A stretch of 64,000 nucleotides of DNA from contig JAPPDF010000030.1 in NCBI GenBank assembly GCA_028875575.1, positions 1 to 64,000 on the forward strand. The letters run 5' to 3'. The notes under the pieces are model-generated. The model was not told the DNA's origin. It worked only from the letters and a program-made list of their open reading frames with translations, and ran no database searches. The translations under genes and the position numbers were made by a program. Numbering within the stretch: the first letter of the stretch is position 1; each line of letters starts with the position of its first letter. Origin of the DNA: Acidobacteriota bacterium (GTDB lineage Bacteria > Acidobacteriota > Terriglobia > Versatilivoradales > Versatilivoraceae). Shown one piece after another: positions 35,821 through 48,816 of the stretch.

Positions 35821-35885
35821 GCCCCCCCTGCGGCTCGTCTGCCGGCTCCGCCGAGCCGAATGGCGAAGGCTGATGCGGTGGGGAG
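35821..35885. repeat. Family D fragment, copy D5
   Basis: Reverse-orientation piece of the outer family D sequence (GGCGAAGGCTGATGCGGTGG) with no central hairpin. The rest of the gap 35653-36011 holds only the receptor promoter. Confidence 0.6.
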
Positions 35886-36011
35886 CGATCCCGGACCGGC
35901 GCTCCAGGGCTCAATGAATCCGATGCCGCCGCAGCCGCTAAAGTGGCGAATCAGGTCCATCATTCCGGAACCAACCACCTCTCCCTGTCACAACAACTTG
36001 TCTCCCCCGAC

Positions 36012-36404
36012 TCATCCGCCGGACCGGAGCTTTATCATCAGGGATTCGTTGGCCGGAGGGAAGCGGTAGTTCCCGAGATCATCGGGAGTCACCCATGCGA
36101 AGCGTTGGCATCCCAAAGCCTGAATTTCGCCACCGACGTAACGGCACTTGAAGAATTTCAGGCAAACGGTTTTCTCCGGATAGTCGTATTCAATGGTTTC
36201 GAACAACTCTCCTGCAACCACCTCAATGTTGAGTTCCTCCCGTAGTTCGCGGACCAGGCATTCCCGGATGGATTCCTCCTGCTTGCGCTTGCCGCCAGGA
36301 AGTTCCCACAGCCCGGAAAGATGGGAGCCCGGCAGCCTCTGGGTAATGAGCAGGCGCCCTTCCCGGAAGAGAATGGCGGCAGCGACTTCGACAGTGGGTT
36401 TCAC
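36012..36404 (-). CDS. MutT-like Nudix hydrolase
   Basis: 130 aa. The Nudix box is complete: GGKRKQEESIRECLVRELREELNI at about residues 37-60, with the catalytic REL-REE glutamates. The N-terminus VEVAAAILFREGRLLITQR and the late FAWVTPDDL match the MutT (8-oxo-dGTP pyrophosphohydrolase) subgroup. That activity is likely but not proven; CTP pyrophosphatases look similar. It is divergent from the atp operon. Confidence 0.85.
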   Translation of the reverse strand: MKPTVEVAAAILFREGRLLITQRLPGSHLSGLWELPGGKRKQEESIRECLVRELREELNIEVVAGELFETIEYDYPEKTVCLKFFKCRYVGGEIQALGCQRFAWVTPDDLGNYRFPPANESLMIKLRSGG

Positions 36405-36472
36405 GGGACGGAGGGCCTTGCGGCGGGTTCCCCTATGCTCTTCAGAGGCGATGGTTTGAGGTAAAAGGGACC

Positions 36473-36501
36473 TTGACCGGAATCCCAGTTTGTGATAATT
36501 T
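36473..36501 (+). promoter_or_regulatory. candidate promoter of the atp operon
   Basis: TTGACC (36473-36478), a 17-base spacer and TAATTT (36496-36501); an overlapping GATAAT preceded by TG offers an extended -10. The leader to ATG 36600 would be about 90 bases. Confidence 0.48.
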
Positions 36502-36599
36502 TCTCATGCTTTTTCGGCTTCCGGTGGCAGCCGTAAAACGGACTCGGAATCTGGTATGTTCCCGGCCGTTGCCGGGATGAGGTCGCGAATCGCTGAAAT

Positions 36600-37022
36600 A
36601 TGGAATTGGTGCAGCCAGATCTGTCGGTGCTAGTGGTTATTCTGCTGGTCCTGTCCCTCTATTTCATCTTAAAACGATCATTTTTCAATCCCATCAACAA
36701 GATATTGGAGGATCGGGAGGCGGCGATTCATGGTGCGCAGCGAAAAGCCAACGACAGGCTTGGCGAATTCGAGGAGAAGTCTCGCATTTATCAAGACCAA
36801 TTGAACGCTGCCCGCCAGAAGATCTACCGTCAACAGGAGACCCTTCGCTCGGAAGCCCTCGACCAGAGAGCCGGAATTCTGGCCAGGGGACGTCAGGAGG
36901 CGGAGGGACTCATCCAGTCTACCCGAGACGAACTGCAAAACCAGGTTGCTTCCGCCAAGAACGACCTGGAATCCGACTTGACCAAATTCGCAGATGGAAT
37001 CGTTAAGGCGATCCTGCGCTAG
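36600..37022 (+). CDS. ATP synthase F0 subunit b'
   Basis: 140 aa. One N-terminal membrane helix (LSVLVVILLVLSLYFILKRSFF) then a continuous charged helix that forms the peripheral stalk (NPINKILEDREAAIHGAQRKA). It has no signal-like N-terminus, unlike the second b-type subunit that follows. Two different b subunits occur in cyanobacteria, alphaproteobacteria and several other phyla. The b gene overlaps it by 29 bases. No genes for subunits a, c or AtpI precede it. Confidence 0.88.
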   Translation: MELVQPDLSVLVVILLVLSLYFILKRSFFNPINKILEDREAAIHGAQRKANDRLGEFEEKSRIYQDQLNAARQKIYRQQETLRSEALDQRAGILARGRQEAEGLIQSTRDELQNQVASAKNDLESDLTKFADGIVKAILR

Positions 37023-37629
37023 GTTGTCCTCGCCAGGATCTTTTCTCATCGCTCTGACAGGGGTGTCGCTTGCTTTCTGTCTGGTTCTGCCGGTTCCCGG
37101 GGCAGCGGCATCGGGCGGTGACGCCGCCGCCGCGGGCGACGATCACGGCAGCCCTCTTTCGAGCGTCTGGAAGTGGGGAAACTTCGTTCTCCTCTTCGGG
37201 GGACTGGCCTACTATTTGCGACGGCCGCTGCGGGAGTTTCTCCAAGCGAGGGCTCGGGGTATTGAAGAGGGGCTCGCCAGCGGCAAGCGGGCCCAGGAGG
37301 AAGCCGAGGCAAAAACGTCCGCAATCGAGTCTAAACTGGCTCGCCTGGACGAAGAGATCGACGGCTTGAAGCAGCAGGCGGCCCGTGAGTCCGAGGAGGA
37401 GAGGCAGCGCGTCATCGACAGTTCCCGGGCCGAGGCGGAAAGAATCGTGGCCATGGCCAGAAGGGAAATCGAGGTGTTGCAGCGTTCGGCGCAAGCGGAG
37501 CTCAAGGCTCACGTGGCCCGGTTGGCGGTCGATCTGGCGGAGGAACGGCTGCGAGGGGACCTGGAGCCGAGCCAGAACCAACACATTATTTCCAGGTTTG
37601 TTCGTTCTCTGAAGGAAACCCGGTCCTGA
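36994..37629 (+). CDS. atpF: ATP synthase F0 subunit b
   Basis: About 211 aa. A cleavable-looking leader (FLIALTGVSLAFCLVLPVPGAAA) is followed by a short Gly/Ala-rich piece, a second hydrophobic segment (VWKWGNFVLLFGGLAYYL) and the stalk helix with RPLREFLQARARGIEEGLASGKRAQEEAEAK. The start is uncertain: ATG 36994 overlaps the b' gene, and TTG 37024 just after the b' stop would keep the leader. The extra N-terminal segment is seen in b subunits of Acidobacteria and some deltaproteobacteria, from memory. Confidence 0.88.
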   Translation: MESLRRSCARLSSPGSFLIALTGVSLAFCLVLPVPGAAASGGDAAAAGDDHGSPLSSVWKWGNFVLLFGGLAYYLRRPLREFLQARARGIEEGLASGKRAQEEAEAKTSAIESKLARLDEEIDGLKQQAARESEEERQRVIDSSRAEAERIVAMARREIEVLQRSAQAELKAHVARLAVDLAEERLRGDLEPSQNQHIISRFVRSLKETRS

Positions 37630-37661
37630 CTGGGCGCGGGCGAAGCACTTGGGGTTGCGGG

Positions 37662-38201
37662 ATGGCGACCATTGCCAATCGGTATGCCAGGGCGCTGGCG
37701 GACGTCAGTTTCAAGCTCGGCCGGCACGAGGCGGTTGAGCGGGAGTTGGAGCAGTTCGGGCGGTTGCTCGATGGCAATCGGGAACTGTCGGCATTTTACG
37801 AGGACCCCGCCATCAGCGCGGTCAGAAAAAAGGCCGCCACGAGGCAACTGCTTGCCAGGCTGGATTTCTGCAAGACGACCGGCAATTTCATTCACGTCCT
37901 GGTCGAGCGCGACCGGATGGGTCATTTCAAGGAGATGCTGGAAGCGTTTCGGCGGGGGGTCCGGGATCGCCTGGGGATCGTGGAAGTCGGGGTGACCACC
38001 TCGACCCAGATCGGCCAGCCGCTTCGGGACCAGTTGACACGGGTCCTGGAGCAGCTCAGCGGCAAGCGGGTCCAGCTCCACTTCCGCACCGACCCGCATA
38101 TCCTGGGTGGAGTCATCGCGCGTGTGGGCGACACCATCTACGACGGTTCGGTTCGACAGCAGTTGCAGCAGATGAGGGAGCGTCTCAGCACGCAGGGTTG
38201 A
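37662..38201 (+). CDS. atpH: ATP synthase F1 subunit delta
   Basis: 179 aa subunit linking the F1 head to the peripheral stalk. It starts [20 protein letters not shown], with the family C-terminal domain [20 protein letters not shown] and the last motif [23 protein letters not shown] 37662 is clear. It lies 32 bases after atpF. Confidence 0.95.
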   Translation: MATIANRYARALADVSFKLGRHEAVERELEQFGRLLDGNRELSAFYEDPAISAVRKKAATRQLLARLDFCKTTGNFIHVLVERDRMGHFKEMLEAFRRGVRDRLGIVEVGVTTSTQIGQPLRDQLTRVLEQLSGKRVQLHFRTDPHILGGVIARVGDTIYDGSVRQQLQQMRERLSTQG

Positions 38202-38223
38202 ACTGAGCCAGGGAGAGAACCCG

Positions 38224-39762
38224 ATGGGAATCAAGGCGGAAGAGATCAGTCAGATCATTCGGGCGCAGATCGAGGAGTTCGACGCGGGTCCGGTGGTCAG
38301 CGAAGTGGGAACGGTCATTTCGGTCGGGGACGGCATCGCCCGGATCCACGGCCTGGAAAAAGTGATGTACAGCGAGCTGTTGGAGTTCCCCCACGGGATT
38401 TCCGGCATGGCGCTCAACCTGGAGGAGGACCAGGTAGGCTCGGTGCTGCTGGGAGAGGCTTCCGAAATCAAGGAAGGCGACCTGGTGAAGCGGACCAGGA
38501 AGATCATGGCGGTTCCGGTGGGAGAAGCCATGGTCGGCCGTGTGGTGGATCCCCTGGGGCAGCCGGTCGACGGCAAGGGGCCCATTCCAACCGATCGTCT
38601 CAATCCGGTCGAGCGCATCGCGCCGGGAATCGTGGACCGCGAGCCCGTCAAGCAGCCCTTGCAGACGGGGCTCAAATCCATCGACTCCATGATCCCCATC
38701 GGACGGGGGCAGCGGGAGCTCATTATCGGCGACCGCCAGACCGGAAAGACGGCCGTGGCCGTGGACACGATCATCAATCAGAAGGACGGCGACGTCATCT
38801 GCATCTACGTGGCCATCGGCCAGAAGCGCTCCACCATCGCCCAGGTGGTTCAGACCCTGGTGGACAACGACGCCATGGACTACACCATCGTGGTGTCGGC
38901 CTCCGCCTCCGAGCCGGCTCCCCTGCAGTACCTGGCCCCCTACGCCGGCTGCGCCATCGGTGAATATTTCCGCGACAGCGGGCGGCACACGGTCTGCATC
39001 TACGACGACCTCTCCAAGCACGCGGCCGCCTACCGGGAGATCTCGCTGCTGCTGCGGCGCCCGCCGGGCCGGGAGGCTTATCCGGGCGACGTCTTCTACC
39101 TGCACTCCCGCCTGCTGGAGCGGGCGGCCAAGCTGAACGATTCTCAGGGAGGCGGGTCACTGACGGCCCTGCCGATTATCGAGACCCAGGCCGGAGACGT
39201 TTCCGCCTACATCCCCACCAACGTGATTTCGATCACCGATGGACAGATCTACCTGGAAGCCGACCTCTTTCACTCGGGCATCCGGCCTGCCATCAACGTG
39301 GGGCTGTCGGTCTCCCGCGTGGGAGGCAGCGCTCAGATCAAGGCCATGCGCCAGATCGCGGGGACCTTGCGGCTGGAACTGGCCCAATACCGCGAGCTGG
39401 CGGCTTTCGCCCAGTTCGGAAGCGACCTCGACAAGGCATCGCAGGCCCAGCTCAACCGCGGGCAGCGATTGGTCGAGGTGCTGAAGCAGGGCCAGTACGC
39501 ACCCCTGCCGGTTGACAAGCAGGTCATCACAATCTACGCCGCCACCAACGGCTATCTCGATTCCCTGGAGGTTGCCGACTGCGGGGCCTTCGAGGAGGCG
39601 CTCTACCATTTTCTGGACACCCACCATCCCTCCCTGGGAGCCAGGATTCTGGAGCAGGGGCAGCTCGACGATTCGCTGAGGGCGGAACTCGAGACTGTCC
39701 TGGATGAGTTCGGCCGGAAATTCGCTGCCGAAAAGACGCAGCCGGGTTCGAGCGCTGCCTGA
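38224..39762 (+). CDS. atpA: ATP synthase F1 subunit alpha
   Basis: Non-catalytic nucleotide-binding subunit, 512 aa. The P-loop is [11 protein letters not shown] near residue 169; other signatures are [61 protein letters not shown] and [14 protein letters not shown]. Spacing to the delta gene is 22 bases, with GGGAGAGAA before ATG 38224. Normal length; the mobile-element insertion in this operon is further downstream. Confidence 0.98.
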   Translation: MGIKAEEISQIIRAQIEEFDAGPVVSEVGTVISVGDGIARIHGLEKVMYSELLEFPHGISGMALNLEEDQVGSVLLGEASEIKEGDLVKRTRKIMAVPVGEAMVGRVVDPLGQPVDGKGPIPTDRLNPVERIAPGIVDREPVKQPLQTGLKSIDSMIPIGRGQRELIIGDRQTGKTAVAVDTIINQKDGDVICIYVAIGQKRSTIAQVVQTLVDNDAMDYTIVVSASASEPAPLQYLAPYAGCAIGEYFRDSGRHTVCIYDDLSKHAAAYREISLLLRRPPGREAYPGDVFYLHSRLLERAAKLNDSQGGGSLTALPIIETQAGDVSAYIPTNVISITDGQIYLEADLFHSGIRPAINVGLSVSRVGGSAQIKAMRQIAGTLRLELAQYRELAAFAQFGSDLDKASQAQLNRGQRLVEVLKQGQYAPLPVDKQVITIYAATNGYLDSLEVADCGAFEEALYHFLDTHHPSLGARILEQGQLDDSLRAELETVLDEFGRKFAAEKTQPGSSAA

Positions 39763-39769
39763 GGGGAAC

Positions 39770-40627
39770 ATGCCCAACGTCCTGGACATCCGGCGCCGCA
39801 TTCGCTCGGTCCGCAACACCCAGCAGATCACCAAGGCCATGAAGATGGTCTCCGCCGCCAAGCTGAGGAGAGCCCAGGAGGCCATCTTGAGAGCCCGGCC
39901 CTACGCCGGCCAAATCCTCGAGGTGGTCAGGAGCCTGATGGCCCGCTCCGAGATCCGGCGGCATCCCCTTCTGGAAGAGCGGGAGGAAAAGAGCATTCAG
40001 TTGGTGGTGGTCACCGCCGACAAGGGGCTGTGCGGCGCCTTCAACGCCAACATCGTGAAGGCGGCGGAAGGATTCATCCGGGAAAAGGGCGACCGTTCGC
40101 TCGACCTGTTCTGCGTCGGGCGCAAGGGCCTGGAATACTTCGGCAAACGCACCACCCCCATCCGGCACCGGCAGGTCAACCTCTTTCAACGGGTCGAGTA
40201 CGCCCACGCCCGCCAGATCACCGGCAAGCTGGTTTCCCAGTTCCTGTCCGGAGAGCGCGACGCCGTCTACCTGCTCTACAACGAGTTCAAGTCGGTCATC
40301 CAGCAGCGGATCGCGGTGGAGCGGCTGCTGCCCATTCCGCCGATCGCGCTGTCTCCGGAGCAGAGTCCGGTCGACTACATCTACGAGCAGCCCGCGGCCG
40401 TGATTCTCAACACCCTTATGCCCAGGCATGTCGAAGTCCAGGTCTTTCGGGCCCTGCTGGAGTCTTCCGCGGCCGAGCACGGCGCCCGGATGACCGCCAT
40501 GGACGCCGCCACCAACAACGCGGTGGAGATGATCGAGTCGCTGACCCTCACCATGAACCGGGCTCGCCAGGCGGGAATTACCAAGGAGATTATCGAGGTG
40601 GTGAGCGGCGCCGCCGCTCTGACCTAG
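39770..40627 (+). CDS. atpG: ATP synthase F1 subunit gamma
   Basis: Central rotor shaft, 285 aa. The N-terminus MPNVLDIRRRIRSVRNTQQITKAMKMVSAAKLRRAQ and the C-terminus AATNNAVEMIESLTLTMNRARQAGITKEIIEVVSGAAAL are diagnostic. ATG 39770 follows GAGGGGAA, seven bases after atpA. A 349-base gap containing repeat C3 separates it from atpD, whereas these two genes are normally almost adjacent. Confidence 0.97.
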   Translation: MPNVLDIRRRIRSVRNTQQITKAMKMVSAAKLRRAQEAILRARPYAGQILEVVRSLMARSEIRRHPLLEEREEKSIQLVVVTADKGLCGAFNANIVKAAEGFIREKGDRSLDLFCVGRKGLEYFGKRTTPIRHRQVNLFQRVEYAHARQITGKLVSQFLSGERDAVYLLYNEFKSVIQQRIAVERLLPIPPIALSPEQSPVDYIYEQPAAVILNTLMPRHVEVQVFRALLESSAAEHGARMTAMDAATNNAVEMIESLTLTMNRARQAGITKEIIEVVSGAAALT

Positions 40628-40659
40628 AGTGAATTGTTGATTTTTGATTTCTGAGGTTT

Positions 40660-40832
40660 TTGCAAGATTCGCAGCGGGGCAGGACATCTTGCCGGTAAAC
40701 CTGAGGTTCTGCCTTTTTCAATATCGGGTGCGACCTGGTGAAAAATGCTGTCTAACCACAAAAAGCACAAATAATTTTTTTTGTGCCTTTTGTGGCCATT
40801 ACCGATAAACGTCCCGCTGCCGAATTTTGCAA
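40660..40832. repeat. Family C element, copy C3, between atpG and atpD (173 bp)
   Basis: Termini TTGCAAGATTCGCAGCGGGG and CCCGCTGCCGAATTTTGCAA with the central hairpin AACCACAAAAAGCACAAA / TTTGTGCCTTTTGTGGCC. AT-rich text of the kind beside C1 flanks it. The rest of the gap (40628-40976) holds only a GGAGGGAGA-type ribosome binding site for atpD. Confidence 0.82.
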
Positions 40833-40910
40833 AGGGCTCTTGTGATTGTTGAATGAGGGTAAGGACAACGGGTATTGCCTCAATTCTGCAATCCGAAATT
40901 CACGAGCTGA

Positions 40911-42392
<1,482 letters not shown>

Positions 42393-42397
42393 TTCCC

Positions 42398-42808
42398 ATG
42401 GCGGACTCGACCTTCAAGCTCTCGGTGGTCTCCCCCGAACGCCTGGTTCTCTCCGAGGAGGTGGAGGAAGCCCAGGTCCCGGGCAAGAACGGCTACCTGG
42501 GCATTCTGCCCGGCCATGCCCCCATGATGACGGAGTTGGATATCGGCGAGCTGTCCTATCGCCAGGGGGATCGCACCAGCTACCTGGCAGTGACCTGGGG
42601 CTATTGCGAGGTATTGTCCGACCAGGTGATCGTCCTGGCCGAACGGGCCGAGCGGGCCGAGGAAGTGGATCGGGAGCGGGCCCAGGCCTCCATGGAGCGG
42701 GCCCGGAAGCGGCTGTCGAACCTGCAGGATCCCGACACCGATTTCCTCAGGGCCGGAACCAGCCTGCAGCGGGCCCTGATTCGGGTGCAGGTGAGCCAAA
42801 AAGCCTGA
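42398..42808 (+). CDS. atpC: ATP synthase F1 subunit epsilon
   Basis: 136 aa regulatory rotor subunit. N-terminal beta sandwich (FKLSVVSPERLVLSEEVEEAQVPGKNGYLGILPGHAPMMTELDIGELSY) and C-terminal helical hairpin (ERARKRLSNLQ). ATG 42398 is five bases after the atpD stop. It is the last gene of the atp operon; the riboswitch for the next gene starts 45 bases later. Confidence 0.95.
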   Translation: MADSTFKLSVVSPERLVLSEEVEEAQVPGKNGYLGILPGHAPMMTELDIGELSYRQGDRTSYLAVTWGYCEVLSDQVIVLAERAERAEEVDRERAQASMERARKRLSNLQDPDTDFLRAGTSLQRALIRVQVSQKA

Positions 42809-42853
42809 GACATTTGCTGTTTTTGCCATACAATGGAGAGGGTAGGACAAGGC

Positions 42854-44245
<1,392 letters not shown>

Positions 44246-44247
44246 AG

Positions 44248-44540
44248 AAGTTTGAAGTTTGAAGGATGAAGTTTGAAGGATGAAGGGTGAATGGTGGAGA
44301 GTGGAGTGCGAAGTTTGAAGTTAGAAGTGTGAAGTTTGAAGGGTGGCGTGTGGATAGTTATGTGATCCACACGGAAAGCATCCTGTCGGTCTCGGCGCAG
44401 TCATTCAAACAAGCACAGTCAGTTCATCAGGTGCTTGCCTGTTCCCGAAACCCTCCACTGACCACCCGTCCCCCTTCAAACTTCAAACTTCATCCTTCAT
44501 ATTTCAAACTTCATCCTTCAAACTTCACACTTCAAAGGCT
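44248..44540. repeat. Family E arrays of AAGTTTGAAG-type units in inverted arrangement
   Basis: From 44248 to 44343 the units AAGTTTGAAG, GGATGAAG and GTGTGAAG are repeated in direct order. From 44476 to 44536 their complements (CTTCAAACTTC, CATCCTTCA) appear. The two arrays could form a long imperfect hairpin around about 130 bases of unique sequence. This is all that the 306-base gap holds. Another array lies at 50389. Confidence 0.72.
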
Positions 44541-44551
44541 ACACTTTTTTC

Positions 44552-45355
44552 ATGAGTCTTAAGCAATCTCGAATGTTGATGTTGCGGCGCACGGGGGTCA
44601 CGGTTGCGACGGCCGTGCTTTTCCTTTTGGCGGCGCCGGGTCCGCTGCCGGGGCAATCCGATTTCCTGCGCCGATCGGAGGAAAGAGCCAGGGAGATTCT
44701 GAACAAGACCGTGGAGGCTCTCGGAGGGGAAGCCTACTTGATGGCCCAAAACATCGTCCGCAAAGGGAAGTTCTACCAGTTTCGCCGGGACGTTCTACGG
44801 GGCTCCAACGAATTTCGCACGGTGGTGGCGCCCCCCTGGAAACGGCGGGTGGAGTTTGGCAAGAAAGCCCGGATCGTCCACATCAACGACGGCGAGCAGG
44901 GTTGGAAGATCGAGTACAAGAACGTCAAGACCCAGACCGAGGAAGAGCTTCGCAACTACCGCATCGACACGAGGCACGACCTGGACCACATTCTCAGGTT
45001 CCGGCTTCGGGAGAAGGGCCTGAAGGTACGCTATCTGGGAAAATCGCGGACCCACCTGGAGCAGTTGGACGGGGTTCAGATCATGGATACCTCGGGAGAC
45101 AAGGTCAGGATCTTCGTCAACTCCAGCACCCACCTGCCCGTAAGGATGGAGTATGAATCCCCTCCCCGCGGCAAGCGCTGGGCCACCGAAGACGAGAAGT
45201 TCTTTCACAACTACCACGAGATCGACGGTGTCAGAATTCCCTTCACCGTCATTTTGAATTCCAACGGGTACAAGGCCTTGGAGACACAGCTTTCCTCTGC
45301 GCAGATCAACGCCGACCTGTCGGACACCCTGTTTTCATCCCCTTCCAAAAAGTAG
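44552..45355 (+). CDS. secreted LolA-like outer-membrane lipoprotein-sorting family protein
   Basis: 267 aa. A signal peptide ([19 protein letters not shown], ending near residue 36) is followed by [30 protein letters not shown] and a beta-rich fold with [13 protein letters not shown] and [13 protein letters not shown]. The 'ALGG' start and repeating strands recall LolA/LolB-like proteins that are common in Acidobacteria. Function not known. It lies 11 bases before hslV, so it may share its transcript. Confidence 0.62.
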   Translation: MSLKQSRMLMLRRTGVTVATAVLFLLAAPGPLPGQSDFLRRSEERAREILNKTVEALGGEAYLMAQNIVRKGKFYQFRRDVLRGSNEFRTVVAPPWKRRVEFGKKARIVHINDGEQGWKIEYKNVKTQTEEELRNYRIDTRHDLDHILRFRLREKGLKVRYLGKSRTHLEQLDGVQIMDTSGDKVRIFVNSSTHLPVRMEYESPPRGKRWATEDEKFFHNYHEIDGVRIPFTVILNSNGYKALETQLSSAQINADLSDTLFSSPSKK

Positions 45356-45366
45356 AGCGGGCATTT

Positions 45367-45906
45367 ATGGGAGCGGCATTGATCAAAGGCACCACCGTCG
45401 TTTGCATACGAAGAAGCGGGCGTACCGCTCTGGCTGCCGATGGCCAGGTCACCCTCGGGGAGACGGTGATCAAGCAGGGCGCCCGGAAGCTCCGCCGCCT
45501 CTACAATGGCCAGGTTCTGGCCGGATTTGCCGGGTCCACGGCCGACGCCTTTGCCTTGTTTACCCGTTTCGAGGCCAAGCTGGAGGAGTTTCGGGGTAAT
45601 CTGGCCCGGGCGGCCGTGGAGTTGGCCAAGGAATGGCGGACCGACCGGGTCCTGCGCCACCTGCAGGCGTTGCTGATAGTGGCCGACAAGGAACGGATTT
45701 TCCTGGTCAGTGGCAACGGCGATCTGATTGAGCCAGACGATGCCATCGCGGCCATCGGTTCCGGCGGACCCATCGCGCTGGCCGCCGCTCAAGCTCTGGT
45801 CAGGCACTCCGAACTGTCGGCCGCGGAGATTGCCGCCGAAGCCCTGAAGATTGCCGCCGGCATCTGCATCTACACCAACTCGTCGACGACCATCGAGGAG
45901 CTGTGA
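45367..45906 (+). CDS. hslV: ATP-dependent protease subunit HslV
   Basis: Proteasome-like peptidase, 179 aa. The catalytic N-terminal threonine follows the short propeptide MGAALIKG (TTVVCIRR). Other features are [36 protein letters not shown] and [14 protein letters not shown]. The propeptide of eight residues is longer than in E. coli (one Met). hslU begins seven bases after the stop, with GAGGGG as ribosome binding site. Confidence 0.97.
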   Translation: MGAALIKGTTVVCIRRSGRTALAADGQVTLGETVIKQGARKLRRLYNGQVLAGFAGSTADAFALFTRFEAKLEEFRGNLARAAVELAKEWRTDRVLRHLQALLIVADKERIFLVSGNGDLIEPDDAIAAIGSGGPIALAAAQALVRHSELSAAEIAAEALKIAAGICIYTNSSTTIEEL

Positions 45907-45913
45907 GGGGAAT

Positions 45914-47320
45914 ATGGTCATTTACTTGCCTGGAGCGGTGGAATCGGAGGATCAGGTGGAAGCGTTGGATGAGTTGACTCCCAGGCAGATCGTGGCCCAC
46001 CTGGACAAGCATGTGGTTGGGCAGAAGGCCGCCAAGCGGGCGGTGGCCATCGCCCTCCGCAACCGCATTCGACGGCAAAAGCTCCCCGAGGACATGGCCG
46101 AGGAGGTCGTGCCCAAGAATATCATCATGATCGGCTCCACAGGCGTCGGCAAGACCGAGATTGCCCGGCGCTTGTCGAGGCTGGCCAACTCACCGTTTCT
46201 GAAAGTGGAAGCCTCCAAGTTTACCGAGGTGGGTTACGTCGGTCGTGACGTCGAGTCCATGATCCGTGACCTGGTGGAAATCGCCATCGACCTGGTGCGA
46301 GAGGAAAAGCTGGAGGATGTGGCCGACAAGGCTGAGCAGAACGCGGAGGAGCGGGTTCTCGACCTGCTGCTTCCCCCCGTTCCGCAGTCGGCCCGCAATT
46401 CAGCCTCTGCCGAGGAAAAGGCAAGGGCTCAGGAGACCTTCGCCAAGACTCGGGAGAAGCTTCGGGAACAGTTGCGCGGCGGCAAGCTGGATGAACGCAT
46501 GGTGGAGGTGGAGACCCGCGAGAGAAGCTTGCCGGCCTTCGAGATCATTTCCAGCTCCGGCATCGAGGAAATGGACATCAACGTCAAGGACATTCTGCCG
46601 GGCATCTTCGGGCAGAAGACCAAGAAACGAAAGATGCCCGTTGCCGACGCCATGGACCATCTCATTCAGGAGGAGGAGCAGAAACTGATCGATATGGATC
46701 AGGTGACTCGCCTGGCGGTGGACCGGGTGGAGCAGAACGGCATCATCTTCCTCGACGAGATCGACAAGATCGCCGGACGGGAGGGGGGGCACGGCCCCGA
46801 TGTCAGCCGCGAAGGCGTGCAGCGGGATATTCTCCCCATCGTGGAAGGGACTACGGTGAATACCCGCTATGGCATCGTGCGGACCGACCACATCCTGTTT
46901 GTGGCGGCGGGCGCCTTTCACGTCAGCAAGCCGTCCGACCTCATTCCCGAACTTCAGGGCCGGTTCCCCATCCGAGTGGAGCTGGATACGCTCACCGTCG
47001 AGGATTTCGTGCGCATCCTGACGGAACCCAAGAGCGCACTGATCAAACAGTACGTGGGCCTGATGGAAACCGAGGGAATCAAGCTCTGCTTCACCGAGGA
47101 AGCGACCCGCAGCATTGCCGGGTTTGCCGCCCTGGTCAATGAGCGGACCGAAAACATCGGGGCCCGGCGGCTGCAAACCATCATGGAAAAACTCCTGGAC
47201 GAGATCTCTTTCGAGGGGCCGGATCTGAAACCGAAAGACATCACCATCGACGAGGAGTACGTACAGAAGATGCTGGCCTCCATCGTGGATGACCAGGACC
47301 TGACCCGATACATCCTTTAA
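45914..47320 (+). CDS. hslU: ATP-dependent protease ATPase subunit HslU
   Basis: AAA+ unfoldase feeding HslV, 468 aa. [18 protein letters not shown], Walker [15 protein letters not shown], the pore motif GYVGRDVES, the I domain (about residues 110-230), Walker [15 protein letters not shown], and the sensor region [22 protein letters not shown]. The C-terminus DQDLTRYIL inserts into HslV. ATG 45914 is set by homology. Confidence 0.97.
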   Translation: MVIYLPGAVESEDQVEALDELTPRQIVAHLDKHVVGQKAAKRAVAIALRNRIRRQKLPEDMAEEVVPKNIIMIGSTGVGKTEIARRLSRLANSPFLKVEASKFTEVGYVGRDVESMIRDLVEIAIDLVREEKLEDVADKAEQNAEERVLDLLLPPVPQSARNSASAEEKARAQETFAKTREKLREQLRGGKLDERMVEVETRERSLPAFEIISSSGIEEMDINVKDILPGIFGQKTKKRKMPVADAMDHLIQEEEQKLIDMDQVTRLAVDRVEQNGIIFLDEIDKIAGREGGHGPDVSREGVQRDILPIVEGTTVNTRYGIVRTDHILFVAAGAFHVSKPSDLIPELQGRFPIRVELDTLTVEDFVRILTEPKSALIKQYVGLMETEGIKLCFTEEATRSIAGFAALVNERTENIGARRLQTIMEKLLDEISFEGPDLKPKDITIDEEYVQKMLASIVDDQDLTRYIL

Positions 47321-47394
47321 GCTGCGCCGTGGGGAATGGCTCGGTCGTGGCTTAGTTGAAAAGGAGCGTGCTTGGCATCTCTTCGGCGGGCACT

Positions 47395-47600
47395 CCGTTC
47401 GCGACCGGTGCCCCTGATCCGCCGCCTACGCGGCTGCTACAGCGCCGGGTCCATACGACCCCGGGCTTCCGCCCGGGGCTACCCTAAGCCGCAGCTACGC
47501 TGCTCTATAAGGAAGACCCGTAGGAAACGTCACCTCGGCCATCCTGCGTCAACCGCGGCTACGCCGCTCTCCCCTCAACCACGACACTGCCGCGGGGATA
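47395..47600. repeat. GC-rich palindromic repeat region after hslU
   Basis: Contains a perfect hairpin CCCCGGGC-TTCC-GCCCGGGG (47459-47478) and several related short units (GCCGCCTACGCGGCTGCTAC, CCGCGGCTACGCCGCTC). The 380-base gap 47321-47700 has no credible gene. The hairpin could end hslVU transcription, but no T-run follows. Confidence 0.55.
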
Positions 47601-47700
47601 GGATTTTCCGATAGATTTTCCCGGGACGCCAAGGCGGCGTCGGCGGGGCGCCGCTCCCAAAAATAGCTAACCTCGTCCATTGCCTTTCCCGTCCCTGCCC

Positions 47701-48786
47701 ATGACCATAACTACATCTTCCGGCCCAAACCTGCGTTTGGGCAGTATTCTCCTATTTCTTTTCCTGACCTCGGCCTGCGGAAAGATTGGAGAGCCGCTGC
47801 CTCCGTTGATCCGTATTCCCCAACCAATCGCGGACCTGACGGCCCGGCAGCAGGGGGCGGAGGTGATGCTCAGCTGGACGTTGCCTCACTTGAACACCGA
47901 CGGCAGCGCAGCCACCACACTGGCCTCGATCGAGATCTATCGGTCGATCCGGGAACCCTCCTCGGCTGCGGGTGCCAGGCCGGCCCCGGGAGACTTGGAT
48001 CTCTGGCGGGTATTGAAGACCGAGCCTGCCCGGGGGCGGGAGGAGAATAGGAGCATCCGAGATCGCCTGAAGGGCCGGGACTTTTCCGAGGTGTTGGAGG
48101 GAGAGTTCAGCTATGCCGTCAAGGTCTTCAATCGGAAGGGGCAGACGGCGGGGCTTTCCAATATCGCCACCCTGTGGCTGCAGCCGGTCCCGCATCCTCC
48201 CGGCAGGCCGAGCCTGAACCCTGCCGAAGCGTTTGTCGAGGTTTCCTGGGCGCCGTCCTCCACCAATATCGATGGATCTCCGGTGGCTGCCGGAGTGGCA
48301 TTCAACCTCTACCGCACTTCATCCGAGAGCCGTTCCACCGGGAGTCCCCTCAATTCGACTCCGGTAGCCGGGACCTCCTACCGGGATGGGTCGGCCCGTC
48401 TGGGTAAGACTTACCTCTACCGGGTGCGTGCGCTGCTGGAAACCGATCGAGGACGGGTGGAGAGCCGGGACTCGGAGGAGGCCACCTTGTTCCACCGGGA
48501 CCTGTACCCACCCGGCCCCCCGCGGCAACTCACCCTGGTGGCGGGCCGGGAGTTCCTGAGCCTGGCCTGGCTTCCCAACTCCGAAGCCGATCTGGCCGGC
48601 TACCATGTTTTCCGGCGTCAAGGCCCGGGCGAGTTCCAACCCCTCACCACCACGGCCACCCAACGGACCTCCTACGAGGACCGGGACCTCCAAAAGGGTC
48701 CTGTCTATTCCTATCGGGTCACGGCCGCGGACCAGGCCGGAAACCAAAGCAGTTATTCGAATGTCGTAAGCGATACGTTAGAATAG
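47701..48786 (+). CDS. lipoprotein with fibronectin type III repeats
   Basis: 361 aa. Signal peptide ending in the lipobox LTSAC (Cys26 counting from ATG 47701), then a proline-rich stretch and three FN3-like units, recognised by PIADLTARQQGAEVMLSWTLP, GRPSLNPAEAFVEVSWAPSSTN and GPPRQLTLVAGREFLSLAWLPNSEADLAGYHVFRR. The ends of each repeat carry YRVRALL, YSYRVTAAD. Probably a surface-attached binding or structural protein. TTG 47680 is an alternative start. The carboxylase gene follows 30 bases later. Confidence 0.74.
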   Translation: MTITTSSGPNLRLGSILLFLFLTSACGKIGEPLPPLIRIPQPIADLTARQQGAEVMLSWTLPHLNTDGSAATTLASIEIYRSIREPSSAAGARPAPGDLDLWRVLKTEPARGREENRSIRDRLKGRDFSEVLEGEFSYAVKVFNRKGQTAGLSNIATLWLQPVPHPPGRPSLNPAEAFVEVSWAPSSTNIDGSPVAAGVAFNLYRTSSESRSTGSPLNSTPVAGTSYRDGSARLGKTYLYRVRALLETDRGRVESRDSEEATLFHRDLYPPGPPRQLTLVAGREFLSLAWLPNSEADLAGYHVFRRQGPGEFQPLTTTATQRTSYEDRDLQKGPVYSYRVTAADQAGNQSSYSNVVSDTLE

Positions 48787-48816
48787 CTGCCTGCGATCAA
48801 GCCAGGGAGCCGCCGC

